64,000 bases of DNA from Limimaricola sp. (GTDB lineage: Bacteria; Pseudomonadota; Alphaproteobacteria; Rhodobacterales; Rhodobacteraceae), in assembly GCF_016125575.1 (NCBI RefSeq), contig NZ_WGLM01000002.1, positions 744,001 to 808,000 of the forward strand. Direction: 5' to 3'. Of the stretch, positions 32,772 through 41,942 are shown one piece after another (positions within the stretch are counted from its first letter, which is position 1; every line of letters starts with the position of its first letter). A program made the position numbers and the translations under genes. The notes beneath the pieces are model-generated. The model ran no database searches, was not told where the DNA came from, and saw only the letters and a list, made by a program, of their open reading frames with translations.

Positions 32772-34230
32772 GGGCTAAATATCGCTCCAGCAGCAGTTGC
32801 TGACAGACCGCGCGCAGCGGCCGGCCCGCGGCATCGCGCGGAACTTCGGTGATCGGACGGATATTGCGCGGCGCCAGCACGACGCCGAGCCGCCGCTTGC
32901 ACACGTCCATGGCTTCGACCGTGGCACGGCCAACCTCGACAGTGCCGTCGAAGACGGCGAAGGCCAGAAGTTCATTTGCCGCGCCAGGTTTTGGATTCTT
33001 GAAGCAGACTGCGTCCTTAATGCCGGGCACAGTCGTCAGCAGGAAATCGACGACGAGGCCCATCACCTTCTGACCGCCGAGGTTGATCATGTCATCATCG
33101 CGCCCCATCACCGTCAATTCGCCCCGCGCGCCCCAGACGGCGATGTCGCCGGGATGGAACCAGCCATCGCGGAATAACCTCGCACTGGCTTCGGGGTGGG
33201 CGATGTAGCCTTGGGTCATGTAGGGGTTACGCACGCGCACCGCGCCAATTTGGCCGGGCGCGCAGGGCAGTCCATTGTCGGTCACGATCTCGACGCTGCT
33301 GTCGAGTTTCTGGCCGGTTCGGGTGACTTCACCTTCGGGGCTAACATCGACACGATTGGCAAAGCTCTTGCTGGTTTCGCTAGCGCCGTAGACGTCGATC
33401 ACTTCGACGAAATGCTGGCTGAACAGGCGTGCATGCTCGTCCGACAGGGCCGCACCGCTGACTTCAACCCGCGCGATGCGCGGAGCGATCGGGTTGATTT
33501 CAAGAAACCGGGCCAGCTGGGCGGGCGAGGCGAAGACGAGGTTCACCCCCGCCTGCCGCCAGAATGCGGGATCGGTTCCTTCGACGATGGCCCCTAGATG
33601 CAGCAGCGCCCCCAACGCGCGGGCGTAAAACGGCCGGGAAGTGACACCGAAGAGCGTGGCGAAGGTGACCGCCCCGCGGGGAAAATCCGGGGCCACCGCC
33701 ATCGTGCGGCCATGTACCATCCGCTGGCTGAGGGCGATGTATTTCGGTGCCCCTGTCGAGCCGGAGGTATGCAGGTACATCCACGGGGCGTCGGGATCGG
33801 CGTAGCCGGGAAAGCGAGCCGGGTCCGGGTCTTCGCCGGGACGGGCGAGCCAGCTGTCTTCGATCACCTCGAATTGCACGCGGTCACTTCCGCGCACTTC
33901 GGGACTGCGGAGGAAATGCGTCGGCTGAAGCACACCGGACTGGGCAAGAATCTGACCGGCCTCAACGAACCGCGCGCCCAGCAGGGCTGTGGCCAGCAGG
34001 ACGCCCAGTGACAGCGGCATCGACGTCGTGTTGAGCGCCACAAGGCTATCTTGGCCAATGCCCCGTTCCTGCATGCGGGCGGCCAGCACCCGGACCAGAT
34101 GCCAGAGCTGCGCGTAGCTGATGACGAGCCCGTCCGAGATCAGGGCAGGAAAATCGCCACCGTCTTCGGCCACTTGGCCGAAGGCGAATCCGAGATTGAG
34201 CGGCTGCTCCTCGTGCGGTGAGATCATCAA
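32764..34230 (-). CDS. Adenylate-forming (AMP-binding) enzyme, tandem paralogue 3 of 4
   Basis: A 488-residue protein. A3 'HTSGSTGAPKYIALSQR', A5 'DVYGASETSKSF', A7 'DGWFHPGDIAVW', A8 'GRDDDMINLGGQKVMG', A10 'VPRDAAGRPLRAVC' with Arg instead of Lys. Its start overlaps the end of paralogue 4 in a 4-base overlap. Like the other members it lacks a signal peptide or membrane segments and should be cytosolic. The gene order 4-3-2-1 with 4, 8 and -14 base junctions shows one polycistronic unit. Confidence 0.85.
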   Translation of the reverse strand: MMISPHEEQPLNLGFAFGQVAEDGGDFPALISDGLVISYAQLWHLVRVLAARMQERGIGQDSLVALNTTSMPLSLGVLLATALLGARFVEAGQILAQSGVLQPTHFLRSPEVRGSDRVQFEVIEDSWLARPGEDPDPARFPGYADPDAPWMYLHTSGSTGAPKYIALSQRMVHGRTMAVAPDFPRGAVTFATLFGVTSRPFYARALGALLHLGAIVEGTDPAFWRQAGVNLVFASPAQLARFLEINPIAPRIARVEVSGAALSDEHARLFSQHFVEVIDVYGASETSKSFANRVDVSPEGEVTRTGQKLDSSVEIVTDNGLPCAPGQIGAVRVRNPYMTQGYIAHPEASARLFRDGWFHPGDIAVWGARGELTVMGRDDDMINLGGQKVMGLVVDFLLTTVPGIKDAVCFKNPKPGAANELLAFAVFDGTVEVGRATVEAMDVCKRRLGVVLAPRNIRPITEVPRDAAGRPLRAVCQQLLLERYLAHD

Positions 34231-35717
34231 TGTCCTGCCTGCGCACCCTGCGCAGCCCGCAGATCACGATAGAGCTTCTGGCACAAGAACCGCTTGGCAC
34301 CGCCGTCATGGGCACGCGGCACCTTGTTGACCTCGACAAAGCGGGCCGGGCGTCGCGCCGGGCCAAGTCGGGCAGCGAAAGCGGCCCTCATCGCCTCTGC
34401 GATGGTTGTGCCATCGGCACCGGGCGCGAAGACCACGAAGGCGAGAAGCTCGCTGGGCCCACTTTCGCGCGGGTTTTCGAAACACATCGCATCGGCGACG
34501 CCCGGCACCGATTGCATCACCTCGTCGATTTCCAGTGCATTCACCTTCACGCCGCCAAGGTTGATGACATCGCCCGCGCGCCCGATCACTTGCAGACCAC
34601 CTTGTGGCCCCCAAAGGGCCAGATCGCCGGGGTAGAACCAGCCGTCGCGAAAGCTTGCCGCCTGCGCTGCGGGGTTGTTGAGGTAGCCCGGAGCAAGATA
34701 GCCGTTGCGCACCCTGACCCTCCCGACCTCGTTCTGGCCAACCGGCTGGCCGGCGTCATTCACGATCTGCACTTCGGCATCGGTGGCCTGCCCGGTGGTC
34801 ACGATGCGGCCGTCCGGGCTCAGCGACTTGATGTTCTTGAAACTGCGGTTGGTCTCTGTCGATGCATAAAGATCGATCACCTGATCAAAGCTTTGCAGCA
34901 GGTGGCGGGCGAGCGCATCGGTCAGCTTCGAACCCGAGACGTGGATCAGCGGCATCTTCTGCGGCAGCACCCTGTGGCCGAGCAGGTCGGCGACCTGCGT
35001 GACCGAGCCGTAGACATGGTTTACACCCGCCGCCCGCCACATCGCAGGATCAAGAGCGTTCACCATGGTGCATCCGTTCACGAGGCAGGCAGTGGCACGA
35101 ACGAGGTGCGGGAAGGCCGAGCAGATGAAGAGGCAGGCCATCACCGTCTCGCGCGGGCGGAAATCGTCCAACACCGCACTGGCACGATCAAGCATGATCC
35201 GTTGGGACAGGCAGACAAGTTTGGCGGTGCCCGTGGTGCCCGAGGTGGGCGCGTAGATCCACGGCGCCTCAAGATCGGCAGGGCCGGGAAAAGCCGCATC
35301 ATCTGCGGCAGACGGGGCCGGCCCGGTAAACCAGCCCGGTTCGATCACGATTGTGATGGGCGCGGTAGGGTCGGGCGCGGCAGGATCGGTCGTGATGTGA
35401 TGGGTGGGGTGAAGATCGGCCTTCAGCGGTCGCGCGGCGCGCGCCGCGACCCAGCAAGCACCCAAAAGTGCCGAGGCCATCAGGGTTCCAAAAACAGTTA
35501 CAGGGTCGTCTGCGTCGATGGACAAGATGGAACCGGGCCCGATGCCGCGCGCCTGAAACTGTTGGGCCAGCCTGCGCAGGATGCCCGCGAACTGGGAGAA
35601 GTCGATCATGCTTTCCCGGGTCACGATCGCCAACAGGTCAGGATTGGCTGCGGCGGTCGCCAATACGGCGCGCCCGGCATTGCTCCCCGGCAATGACGCG
35701 GTTGCAGTGACAGACAT
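34227..35717 (-). CDS. Adenylate-forming (AMP-binding) enzyme, tandem paralogue 4 of 4 (first in operon)
   Basis: A 496-residue protein and the most divergent of the four: A3 'PTSGTTGTAKLVCLSQR', A5 'DLYASTETNRSF' (the Gly before Ala/Ser is lost), A7 'DGWFYPGDLALW', A8 'GRAGDVINLGGVKVNA', A10 'VPRAHDGGAKRFLC', with Gly at the usual Lys position. It heads the array. The 187 bases between it and the next upstream gene should hold the operon promoter, but I see no strong consensus there. No carrier protein, condensation or thioesterase domain is present in any of the four. Confidence 0.83.
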   Translation of the reverse strand: MSVTATASLPGSNAGRAVLATAAANPDLLAIVTRESMIDFSQFAGILRRLAQQFQARGIGPGSILSIDADDPVTVFGTLMASALLGACWVAARAARPLKADLHPTHHITTDPAAPDPTAPITIVIEPGWFTGPAPSAADDAAFPGPADLEAPWIYAPTSGTTGTAKLVCLSQRIMLDRASAVLDDFRPRETVMACLFICSAFPHLVRATACLVNGCTMVNALDPAMWRAAGVNHVYGSVTQVADLLGHRVLPQKMPLIHVSGSKLTDALARHLLQSFDQVIDLYASTETNRSFKNIKSLSPDGRIVTTGQATDAEVQIVNDAGQPVGQNEVGRVRVRNGYLAPGYLNNPAAQAASFRDGWFYPGDLALWGPQGGLQVIGRAGDVINLGGVKVNALEIDEVMQSVPGVADAMCFENPRESGPSELLAFVVFAPGADGTTIAEAMRAAFAARLGPARRPARFVEVNKVPRAHDGGAKRFLCQKLYRDLRAAQGAQAGH

Positions 35718-35904
35718 GACCGGACTAGACCCCCATCAGCACCCGCACCCGGTGGCGGCATGCGGCATGACTATGCCTCACAACTCCGTGACGACGCAAG
35801 TCGTGCGCGCGACGTCAGACCAATGGTTCCCTTGGCGCACCCCTGTGCTTGCGATTTATCTTTCGAAGCGCTTTCGGCCTATTGGCGCAGCGACCCCGTG
35901 CGGC

Positions 35905-36420
35905 TTAATTCGTGCAGGTCGCCTCGTAAAAGCAATGGCCGTTCGTCCATGTCCCGATCTGCGCCTGCCCGTGGCAGCTGCGCTGGCACTGGGCATTGCT
36001 GGAGCCGGTTGATCCTCCGCCTTGGGTCGACTGGGAGGCGCGCGACTGTGCCGCGGCGATGATCGGGGCCAGACCGGTCACGATCCGCGCGGCCGACTGA
36101 AACGACCGGATGCTGTCGGAAACCGCGATGCTGTGACTGGTGAAACTTCGCAGCGCCGGTTTGAATCCGTTCGCGCGATTGCGGAACAGTTGCGCCAAGT
36201 CGCCGCAACCGGCCGAGGCAAGTGCGCGCGATAGCGACATGTCACGCAAGATCCGGTTTCGCAGCGCCTCGCGCCCATCGATGGAGTCGTCGCTCAATGC
36301 CAGATCGTCCTGGGTTGCGCCAACCCGGTCGAGGCATCGGCTGGCCGCGCTCGACTGCGCTTGGGCGGCATGGATGCCAAGACAGAGCCCCAGCACGAGG
36401 ATGAGACCAGCCCTTAGCAT
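35905..36420 (-). CDS. Secreted small protein of unknown function
   Basis: A 171-residue protein with a clear Sec signal peptide ('MLRAGLILVLGLCLGIHAAQA' up to residue 21), then a helical domain containing 'CLDRVGATQDDLALSDDSIDGRE' and a Ser/Gly/Gln linker ('ASQSTQGGGSTGSSN'). The C-terminal 35 residues hold four cysteines ('CQRSCHG', 'HCFYEATC') that probably form disulfides in the periplasm. No family recognised. The start overlaps the preceding lipoprotein gene by 7 bases, so the two are cotranscribed. Confidence 0.75.
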   Translation of the reverse strand: MLRAGLILVLGLCLGIHAAQAQSSAASRCLDRVGATQDDLALSDDSIDGREALRNRILRDMSLSRALASAGCGDLAQLFRNRANGFKPALRSFTSHSIAVSDSIRSFQSAARIVTGLAPIIAAAQSRASQSTQGGGSTGSSNAQCQRSCHGQAQIGTWTNGHCFYEATCTN

Positions 36421-36797
36421 CCTTCGAAGATGGGCAGGCTGAGCGCCCGTATCTGATTGGGAGTGAACGCCATGCCGAACGTGTTGGTTTCGTAATTTGA
36501 CCGGAAGCGCAGATCGGTCACCTCGCCGCCGGTAAAGACAACATCAGCGAGGCCGACATAATCCCTGTCCATCTGGGCGTGACGATATGCATCATAGCGA
36601 TAATGCCAGACCTCGCTGCCTGACTCCCTGCTGATGCTTTGTGGAGGACCGGCGCAGGCGCGGATATCTGCCTTTGAATCCCCCAGCAAAAGGGCCTGAA
36701 GATCGGCCGCGGCCTCGCCCGCCTGATGCGCCTGATAAAACCCGCAAGACGCGAGACATGTAGTTGCCAGCCCGGCAAGAGCCAGTTGTATTTTCAT
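36414..36797 (-). CDS. Small lipoprotein, SmpA/OmlA-like
   Basis: A 127-residue protein from the ATG at 36797, with GGGAGG 6 bases upstream. The N-terminus 'MKIQLALAGLATTCLASCG' is a lipoprotein signal with lipobox L-A-S-C, acylated at Cys18. The mature part 'ADLQALLLGDSKADIRACAGPP' and 'SEVWHYRY' resembles the BLIP/SmpA-OmlA fold ('G.sk.dv...lG.P.......wyY'). These are envelope-associated. It overlaps a second secreted-protein gene by 7 bases. A near-consensus promoter lies 25-55 bases upstream. Confidence 0.75.
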   Translation of the reverse strand: MKIQLALAGLATTCLASCGFYQAHQAGEAAADLQALLLGDSKADIRACAGPPQSISRESGSEVWHYRYDAYRHAQMDRDYVGLADVVFTGGEVTDLRFRSNYETNTFGMAFTPNQIRALSLPIFEGC

Positions 36798-36821
36798 GTG
36801 TCCCTCCCCGAATGTCTTATC

Positions 36822-36851
36822 TTTATAATGGATTAGGGGGCCTTTCGTCAA
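36822..36851 (-). promoter_or_regulatory. Near-consensus sigma-70 promoter of the lipoprotein operon
   Basis: On the minus strand, TTGACG (36851-36846) and TATAAA (36827-36822) are 18 bases apart, 24 bases before the ATG. Each hexamer matches five of six consensus positions. This is one of the clearest promoters in the window. Confidence 0.65.
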
Positions 36852-37150
36852 ATCTGGCGGCCCATAAGGTGCCTCCGCCGGCTGGTCGTGGTGGTTCAGC
36901 GGCCCGTGTATATAGGCCCCGGGGCAAGTTGCCGAAGGTGCCGGGCCGAGACATTTTCGCATCCCGCAAACCCGGCGATGCAGGTCTTTCCCCGTCATGG
37001 CGGGCGGCAAGATGTCCGGGCGGTTTTCCTGCCGGCGGCCGCTATTGGCGCATTTGCGCAGGGGATGCTAAGACAGCCCGCCGGGGCGCTAAATGACGCG
37101 ACCGTGATATTGAAATTCAAGCCGGGCTGGGCCGGATCGGGATAATTGTC
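36852..37150. other. Intergenic region between divergent lipoprotein and dusA genes
   Basis: With the promoter at its left edge, the gap between the two divergent genes is 353 bases. I see no gene. The dusA promoter should lie here, but no strong hexamer pair stands out. Confidence 0.5.
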
Positions 37151-38173
37151 GTGTTGCCACAAGTGCTGGGAAATCGGACTGACACGTTGCGGGACGCCGC
37201 GCGCCTGTCGGTCGCGCCCATGATGGATTGGACCGACCGGCACTGCCGTTACCTGCACCGGCAGATGAGCCGGCACGCGCTGCTTTACACCGAGATGGTG
37301 ACCGCGCCGGCGGTGATCCATGGCGACCGCGACCGTTTGCTGGGCTTTGACGCGGCCGAACATCCGGTGGCCCTGCAACTGGGCGGGTCGGACCCGGCCG
37401 AACTGGCGCAGGCCACGCGGATCGCGGTCGATTTCGGCTATGACGAGATCAACCTCAACGTGGGCTGCCCCTCGGACCGGGTGCAGTCGGGGTGTTTCGG
37501 CGCGGTGCTGATGGAACGGCCCGCGCTGGTGGCCGACTGCGTGGCCGCGATGATCGAGGCAAGCCCGGTCCCGGTGACGGTCAAGTGCCGGATCGGGGTG
37601 GACGATCAGGACCCGGAGGTGGTGCTGCCCGATTTCCTGTCGCGGGTCAGCGCCGCGGGCGTGGACCGCTTCACCATCCATGCCCGCAAGGCGTGGCTGC
37701 AGGGCCTCAGCCCGAAGGAAAACCGCGAGGTGCCGCCGCTGGACTACGACTTGGTGCTGCGGATGAAGGGCCTGTTCCCGCACCTGCACCTGTCGGTCAA
37801 CGGGGGTATCACCACGCTGGCGCAGGTGCAGGGCTTTCTCGAGGCCGGGATGGACGGCGTGATGGTCGGCCGTGCGGCCTACCACGACCCCGCGGCGGTG
37901 TTGCTGGGCGCCGATCACGCGATCTGGGGCGAGGGGCTGGCGCGCAGCGCCGAGAATGTGGTGGAGGCGATGCTGCCCTACATCGCGGCGCACCTGGCCG
38001 GGGGCGGGCGGCTGCACCAGGTGACGCGGCACATGCTGGGCCTTTTCAACGGGCGGCCCGGCGCGCGCACATGGCGGCGGATGCTGTCGGAGGGGGCGGC
38101 GCGCCCCGATGCCGGCCCCGACCTGGTGCGCGCGGCGCTGGCCGCGGTGACGGGGGCGGCCGCGGCGGCCTGA
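37151..38173 (+). CDS. dusA: tRNA-dihydrouridine(20/20a) synthase
   Basis: A 340-residue FMN enzyme. 'LSVAPMMDWTDRHCRYLHR', 'LLYTEMVTAPAVIHGDRDRLL', 'EINLNVGCPSDRVQSGCFGAVLM' (catalytic Cys in GCPSDRV region) and 'GGITTLAQV.....DGVMVGRAAYHDP' are the DusA hallmarks. It reduces uridines 20/20a in the tRNA D-loop with NADPH. The start is taken as GTG at 37151, giving the family-like extension before 'RLSVAPMMDW'; its ribosome site is weak. Divergent from the lipoprotein operon; a TSUP exporter gene follows after 61 bases. Confidence 0.92.
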   Translation: MLPQVLGNRTDTLRDAARLSVAPMMDWTDRHCRYLHRQMSRHALLYTEMVTAPAVIHGDRDRLLGFDAAEHPVALQLGGSDPAELAQATRIAVDFGYDEINLNVGCPSDRVQSGCFGAVLMERPALVADCVAAMIEASPVPVTVKCRIGVDDQDPEVVLPDFLSRVSAAGVDRFTIHARKAWLQGLSPKENREVPPLDYDLVLRMKGLFPHLHLSVNGGITTLAQVQGFLEAGMDGVMVGRAAYHDPAAVLLGADHAIWGEGLARSAENVVEAMLPYIAAHLAGGGRLHQVTRHMLGLFNGRPGARTWRRMLSEGAARPDAGPDLVRAALAAVTGAAAAA

Positions 38174-38234
38174 GGGGCTTGCCTCTGCTGCGGCTTGGGG
38201 GCATCACCGCGCAGCCCCTGACATGGAGAGAGCG

Positions 38235-39059
38235 ATGCCCGATACCACCTTGCTGATCGAGATGGCCGTGATGCTGCTGGCCATCGGGGCCTTTGCCGGC
38301 GTGCTGGCGGGCCTGCTGGGCGTGGGGGGCGGCATCATCCTTGTGCCGGCCTTCTACTACGCGTTCTCGGCGCTGGGCTACCATTCGCCGCAACTGATGC
38401 AGATGTGCCTGGGCACCTCGCTGGCGACGATCATCGTCACCTCGGTGCGCTCGGTCCTGTCGCATAACCGCAAGGGCGCGGTGGAATGGGGCATCCTGCG
38501 CGGCTGGGCGCCGGGCATCGTCATTGGCGCGATCATCGGCGTCTCGGTCGCCTCGACGCTGAAATCGACGGCCCTGCAGGCGATCTTCGGCGTGCTGGCC
38601 TCGATCGTGTCGCTCTACATGCTTCTGGGCCGGGATTACTGGCGGCTGGGGCCGGCGATGCCCACCGGGCCCGCGCGGCTGATCCTGTCGCCGGTGATCG
38701 GTTTCCTCTCGGTGCTGATGGGGATCGGCGGCGGATCGTTCGGGGTGCCGACGATGACGCTTTACAACGTGCCCATCCACCGTGCCGTCGCCACGGCGGC
38801 CGGTTTCGGCGTGCTGATCGCGGTGCCCTCGGTCGCGGGGTTCCTGATGTTCCACATGCCGGCCGATGGCACGCCGCCCTTCAGCATCGGCGCAGTCAAC
38901 CTGGTGGCCTTCGTGCTGATCATCGCGATGACGCTGATCACCGCGCCCTGGGGGGCGGCGCTGGCGCACAAGACCGATGCGAAACGCCTCAAGCGGGTGT
39001 TCGGGGGCTTCCTGCTTCTGGTGGCGCTGAACATGCTGCGCAAGGCGCTGGGGCTGTGA
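38235..39059 (+). CDS. TSUP family (TauE/SafE-like) sulfite/sulfoacetate exporter
   Basis: A 274-residue membrane protein with about eight segments. 'GAFAGVLAGLLGVGGGIILVPAFYYAF' and 'GFLSVLMGIGGGSFGVPTMTLYNVP' are the two internally repeated GxGGG motifs of the TSUP family, which exports small sulfonates/sulfite or acts as anion permease. I chose the second ATG (38235), placed after GGAGAGAGCG; the upstream ATG at 38223 is part of that ribosome site. Its stop overlaps the next gene in GTGA. Substrate is not determined. Confidence 0.88.
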   Translation: MPDTTLLIEMAVMLLAIGAFAGVLAGLLGVGGGIILVPAFYYAFSALGYHSPQLMQMCLGTSLATIIVTSVRSVLSHNRKGAVEWGILRGWAPGIVIGAIIGVSVASTLKSTALQAIFGVLASIVSLYMLLGRDYWRLGPAMPTGPARLILSPVIGFLSVLMGIGGGSFGVPTMTLYNVPIHRAVATAAGFGVLIAVPSVAGFLMFHMPADGTPPFSIGAVNLVAFVLIIAMTLITAPWGAALAHKTDAKRLKRVFGGFLLLVALNMLRKALGL

Positions 39060-39823
39060 CCGCCGCGCTGGCCCGCGACGGTTTCGCGGTGCTGGCGCAG
39101 GATGCGCGCGTTCTGGCCTGGGCCGAGGCGGCACGCCCGGCGGCCCTGGCCGTGCTGTCCGACCCCGAGATGCGCGCCCGCTGGCTGCGCCACGGCGGCA
39201 CATGGTTCGTGGGCGTCGATGCCCTGCCCAACGGGCCCGACGGCCGCATCGGCGGGGTGCCCCTGGCCGGGTCCTGGGATGGCCTGATCGGCCCGCTGCA
39301 ACCGCTTCACCGCGCGCAACTGTCGGTGACCTGGCCCGGCTATCCGCGCCGCGACCCGGATGAGAGCGAGGCCGCCCACCGCTTTCGCCTGAAGCGCGAT
39401 GCCGCGCACCTGGACGGGCTGCTGGCAGAGGGGCCGCAGAAGCGGCGGTTCCTGCGCGAGCCGCATGCCTGGATCCTGGGCCTGCCGTTGACGCCGACGG
39501 CGGCCAGCCCGCTCGTGGTCTGGGCCGGCAGCCACGAGGTGATCCGCGCGGCCTTCAAGGAGGTCTTTGCAGGCCGTGCGCCCGCCGACTGGGCGAGCAT
39601 CGACGTGACGGAGGCCTATGCTGCCGCGCGGGCCGAGGTGGTCGAAACCTGTCAGCGTGTCGAGGTGCCGCTGATGCCGGGGCAGGCGGTGGTGATGCAC
39701 CGGCTGGCCATTCATGGCGTGGCGCCGTGGGCAGCGGGGGCCGAGGGGCCGCGCGAGGGGCGGATGGTGGCCTATTTCCGGCCGCTGCTGGCCGATCCGG
39801 GCGACTGGCTGGCGCTGCCCTAG
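39056..39823 (+). CDS. Phytanoyl-CoA-dioxygenase-like (PhyH) Fe(II)/2OG oxygenase
   Basis: A 255-residue protein starting at GTG that overlaps the upstream TGA in GTGA. The pattern 'LARDGFAVLAQDARVLAWAEAA' is the usual PhyH N-terminus, 'RDAAHLDGLLAEG' offers His-x-Asp, and 'PLMPGQAVVMHRLAIHGVAPWA' gives the distal His with the PG(q)-H context, then 'GRMVAYFRPLL' with an Arg for 2-oxoglutarate. It should hydroxylate an unknown small molecule. Translational coupling to the TSUP exporter hints at shared metabolism, for example of a sulfonate, but that is inference. Convergent with the DUF1289 gene by a 4-base overlap. Confidence 0.75.
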   Translation: MTAALARDGFAVLAQDARVLAWAEAARPAALAVLSDPEMRARWLRHGGTWFVGVDALPNGPDGRIGGVPLAGSWDGLIGPLQPLHRAQLSVTWPGYPRRDPDESEAAHRFRLKRDAAHLDGLLAEGPQKRRFLREPHAWILGLPLTPTAASPLVVWAGSHEVIRAAFKEVFAGRAPADWASIDVTEAYAAARAEVVETCQRVEVPLMPGQAVVMHRLAIHGVAPWAAGAEGPREGRMVAYFRPLLADPGDWLALP

Positions 39824-40065
39824 ACCTGGCCCAGACGGGCCGCGCGGCCGCCGCGGCGCACCTTCAGCTGGCCCGCGCGGCCGGGAAGTTCGGCCATGAT
39901 GGCGCGGCGTTCCTCGGGGGTCATCCGGCTCCACCGTCCGATCTCGTCGATCGAGCGCAGGCAGCCGGTGCAAAGCCGCGCGGCGGGATGGACCACGCAG
40001 ACCTTGACGCAGGGGCTTTCGATCTCGTCTCGGCGCCAGACGGCGTCGGTCGTTTCATTGGTCAC
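39820..40065 (-). CDS. DUF1289 family small cysteine-rich protein
   Basis: An 81-residue protein starting at GTG in a GTGA overlap with ruvX. '[22 protein letters not shown]' provides four cysteines (19, 23, 32, 35) and '[21 protein letters not shown]' is the usual DUF1289 helix. The cysteines probably bind zinc or an iron-sulfur cluster. Function is unknown; the family is common in Alpha- and Gammaproteobacteria. Confidence 0.88.
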   Translation of the reverse strand: MTNETTDAVWRRDEIESPCVKVCVVHPAARLCTGCLRSIDEIGRWSRMTPEERRAIMAELPGRAGQLKVRRGGRAARLGQV

Positions 40066-40538
40066 GAATGCGCCTCCAGATGGGCGAGCCGGTCCAGCAT
40101 CCCTTGCAGGATATAGGCGGCGGCGACGTGGTCGATCACCTCGGCGCGACGTTTGCGCGACGTATCCGCCTCTAAAAGCGCACGTTCGGCGGCCACCGTG
40201 CTGAGGCGTTCGTCCCAGAAGGCGATGGGCAGGGGTGAAATCTGGCGCAGGTTGCGGGCGAAGGCACGGGTTGCCTGCACGCGCGGGCCTTCGCTGCCGT
40301 CCATGTTGAGCGGCAGGCCAAGGACAAGTCCCGCGATCTCGCGCGCGGTGCAGATCTTCAGCAGCTCTGCCGCGTCGAGGGTGAACTTGCGCCGTGCGAT
40401 GGTCTGCAATGGCGTCGCCACGCTGCGCAGCCCGTCCGAGACGGCGACGCCGATCGTCTTGGTGCCAAGGTCCAGCCCCGCGATGGCGCGGCGCGGGGGC
40501 AGGGCGGCGGCGAAGGCCTCGGCCGTGTTGCAGATCAT
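40062..40538 (-). CDS. ruvX: Holliday junction resolvase-like RuvX/YqgF
   Basis: A 158-residue RNase H-fold protein. '[18 protein letters not shown]' holds the first acidic residue (Asp23), '[15 protein letters not shown]' the conserved GLP motif, 'FWDERLST' the D-E pair, and '[12 protein letters not shown]' the last Asp (136). The family acts in maturation of 16S rRNA 5' ends and is related to RuvC. Overlaps ccmI upstream by 4 bases (ATGA) and the DUF1289 gene downstream by 4, so the three form one operon. Confidence 0.9.
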   Translation of the reverse strand: MICNTAEAFAAALPPRRAIAGLDLGTKTIGVAVSDGLRSVATPLQTIARRKFTLDAAELLKICTAREIAGLVLGLPLNMDGSEGPRVQATRAFARNLRQISPLPIAFWDERLSTVAAERALLEADTSRKRRAEVIDHVAAAYILQGMLDRLAHLEAHS

Positions 40539-41743
40539 TGCGCGATGCCCGCCCCCTGTGCCGCGTTGGCCAGAGTGTCGAGCGCCGATGCATTGCCAGA
40601 ATAAGCCGCCTTTGCCTTCTCCCAGGCGGCGCGGGCATCGTCGGGCTGACCCAGCACGCCGTAGGAGGTGATCAGCCGCGCCCATTCCTCGGGCGTGCCA
40701 CCGTCGGTGTTCAGCCGGTCGGCCAGACCGGCGACCATCGTCTTGATCATCGCGGTGCGGTCGGCGGCACTCATCTGGCCTGCGGCGGCGACATCGCCGG
40801 CGGACGGGCCGGGCGCTGCCTGCGGCGGGGTGTAGTTGATGCCGGCGAGGTCGGCAGCGGTACCGATCTGCGTCAGCGCGACGGCGATGTGCGGCTCGGT
40901 CGCGGGGCCTCGGTCGATGATCTTTTTCCACATGCCGAAGGCGATGTCGGGCCGGTCGGTCTGGGCATACATCAGGCCGAGGTAGTAATTGGCGGTGATA
41001 TTGCTCGGGTCGCGGGCAAGGATGCCCTTCATCAGGTCCTCGGCCTCGGGCGAGACGGTACCGCCGGCGGCAGCGACCATCAGGTCTGCCAGACGCTCCA
41101 TGTCGGCCAGTTCGGGCGTATCGCCCTCAAGCGAGAGAAGATGTGCCTGGGCCCGCGCCGCGGCGGGGAAGTTGCCGACGCCGGCCTCCTGCTGCGAGAG
41201 CAGCGTCCAGCCCTGCTTGTCCTCGGGGCGGGTGGGTACGACCTGCCGCAGCCGGTCGATCAGTGCCATCTGGTCGGCGGGGATCTGCGCGGTGGAGGGG
41301 GCGACAAAGCCCGCTTCGGCCTGGGCCTGGCTGGGCCGGTCCTTCAACAACTGGGCGGCCTGTGCCAGCCGTTCGGCGCGCGGCATGTCGGGATAGCCCG
41401 GCGCGCCCAGCCACCAGTAAAGCCCGCCACTGATCGCAATCATCAGCACGACCAACGTCACGGCCATGCCGCGGCTGATCCGCTGCGGCGCCTCAGTCAG
41501 CGTTTCGGCGCCAGCCTTGTCGGCGGCCAGAAGGCGACGGGCCACTTCGGTGCGGGTGCGCTCAGCCTCGTCTGCGGCGAGCACGCCACGGGCTATGTCA
41601 CGGTCGACCTCGGCCAGCTGGTCGCGATAGACGGCGATGTCGTTGCGCGCCTGCATCGGCGCCCCCGTGCCGCGCCAGAGCGGGGCCACCAGCGTTGCAG
41701 CGGCTACCAGCGCAAGTCCCGCCGCAATGATCCAGAACAGCAT
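40535..41743 (-). CDS. ccmI: c-type cytochrome biogenesis protein CcmI
   Basis: A 402-residue protein from the ATG at 41743. '[22 protein letters not shown]' is the first membrane segment, '[38 protein letters not shown]' (shown broken here as [19 protein letters not shown] then VLAADEAE) is the CcmI cytoplasmic leucine-zipper-like loop, and '[22 protein letters not shown]' the second membrane segment. TPR-like helices follow in the periplasm ('[20 protein letters not shown]'). CcmI holds apocytochrome c for haem ligation. A GGGGTAGAG ribosome site precedes the start. Divergent from the sarcosine oxidase operon. Confidence 0.92.
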   Translation of the reverse strand: MLFWIIAAGLALVAAATLVAPLWRGTGAPMQARNDIAVYRDQLAEVDRDIARGVLAADEAERTRTEVARRLLAADKAGAETLTEAPQRISRGMAVTLVVLMIAISGGLYWWLGAPGYPDMPRAERLAQAAQLLKDRPSQAQAEAGFVAPSTAQIPADQMALIDRLRQVVPTRPEDKQGWTLLSQQEAGVGNFPAAARAQAHLLSLEGDTPELADMERLADLMVAAAGGTVSPEAEDLMKGILARDPSNITANYYLGLMYAQTDRPDIAFGMWKKIIDRGPATEPHIAVALTQIGTAADLAGINYTPPQAAPGPSAGDVAAAGQMSAADRTAMIKTMVAGLADRLNTDGGTPEEWARLITSYGVLGQPDDARAAWEKAKAAYSGNASALDTLANAAQGAGIAQ

Positions 41744-41942
41744 CTCTACCCCTTCTCTTCGCCCCCTACCTAGTCGAGCCGGCGCGGCGGGAAAAGGGGC
41801 CGTGACGGCGCAGGTGCCACGGCGGTGCACCATGTCGCATCCTGCCGGGCTTGCGTCGCTCCGTGTCGCATTGGACAGCGGCAAAGGGTTCAGTAAACAG
41901 GCGCGGACCGTCGCCACCGCCTGCCCAAGGGAATCGCCCGCC

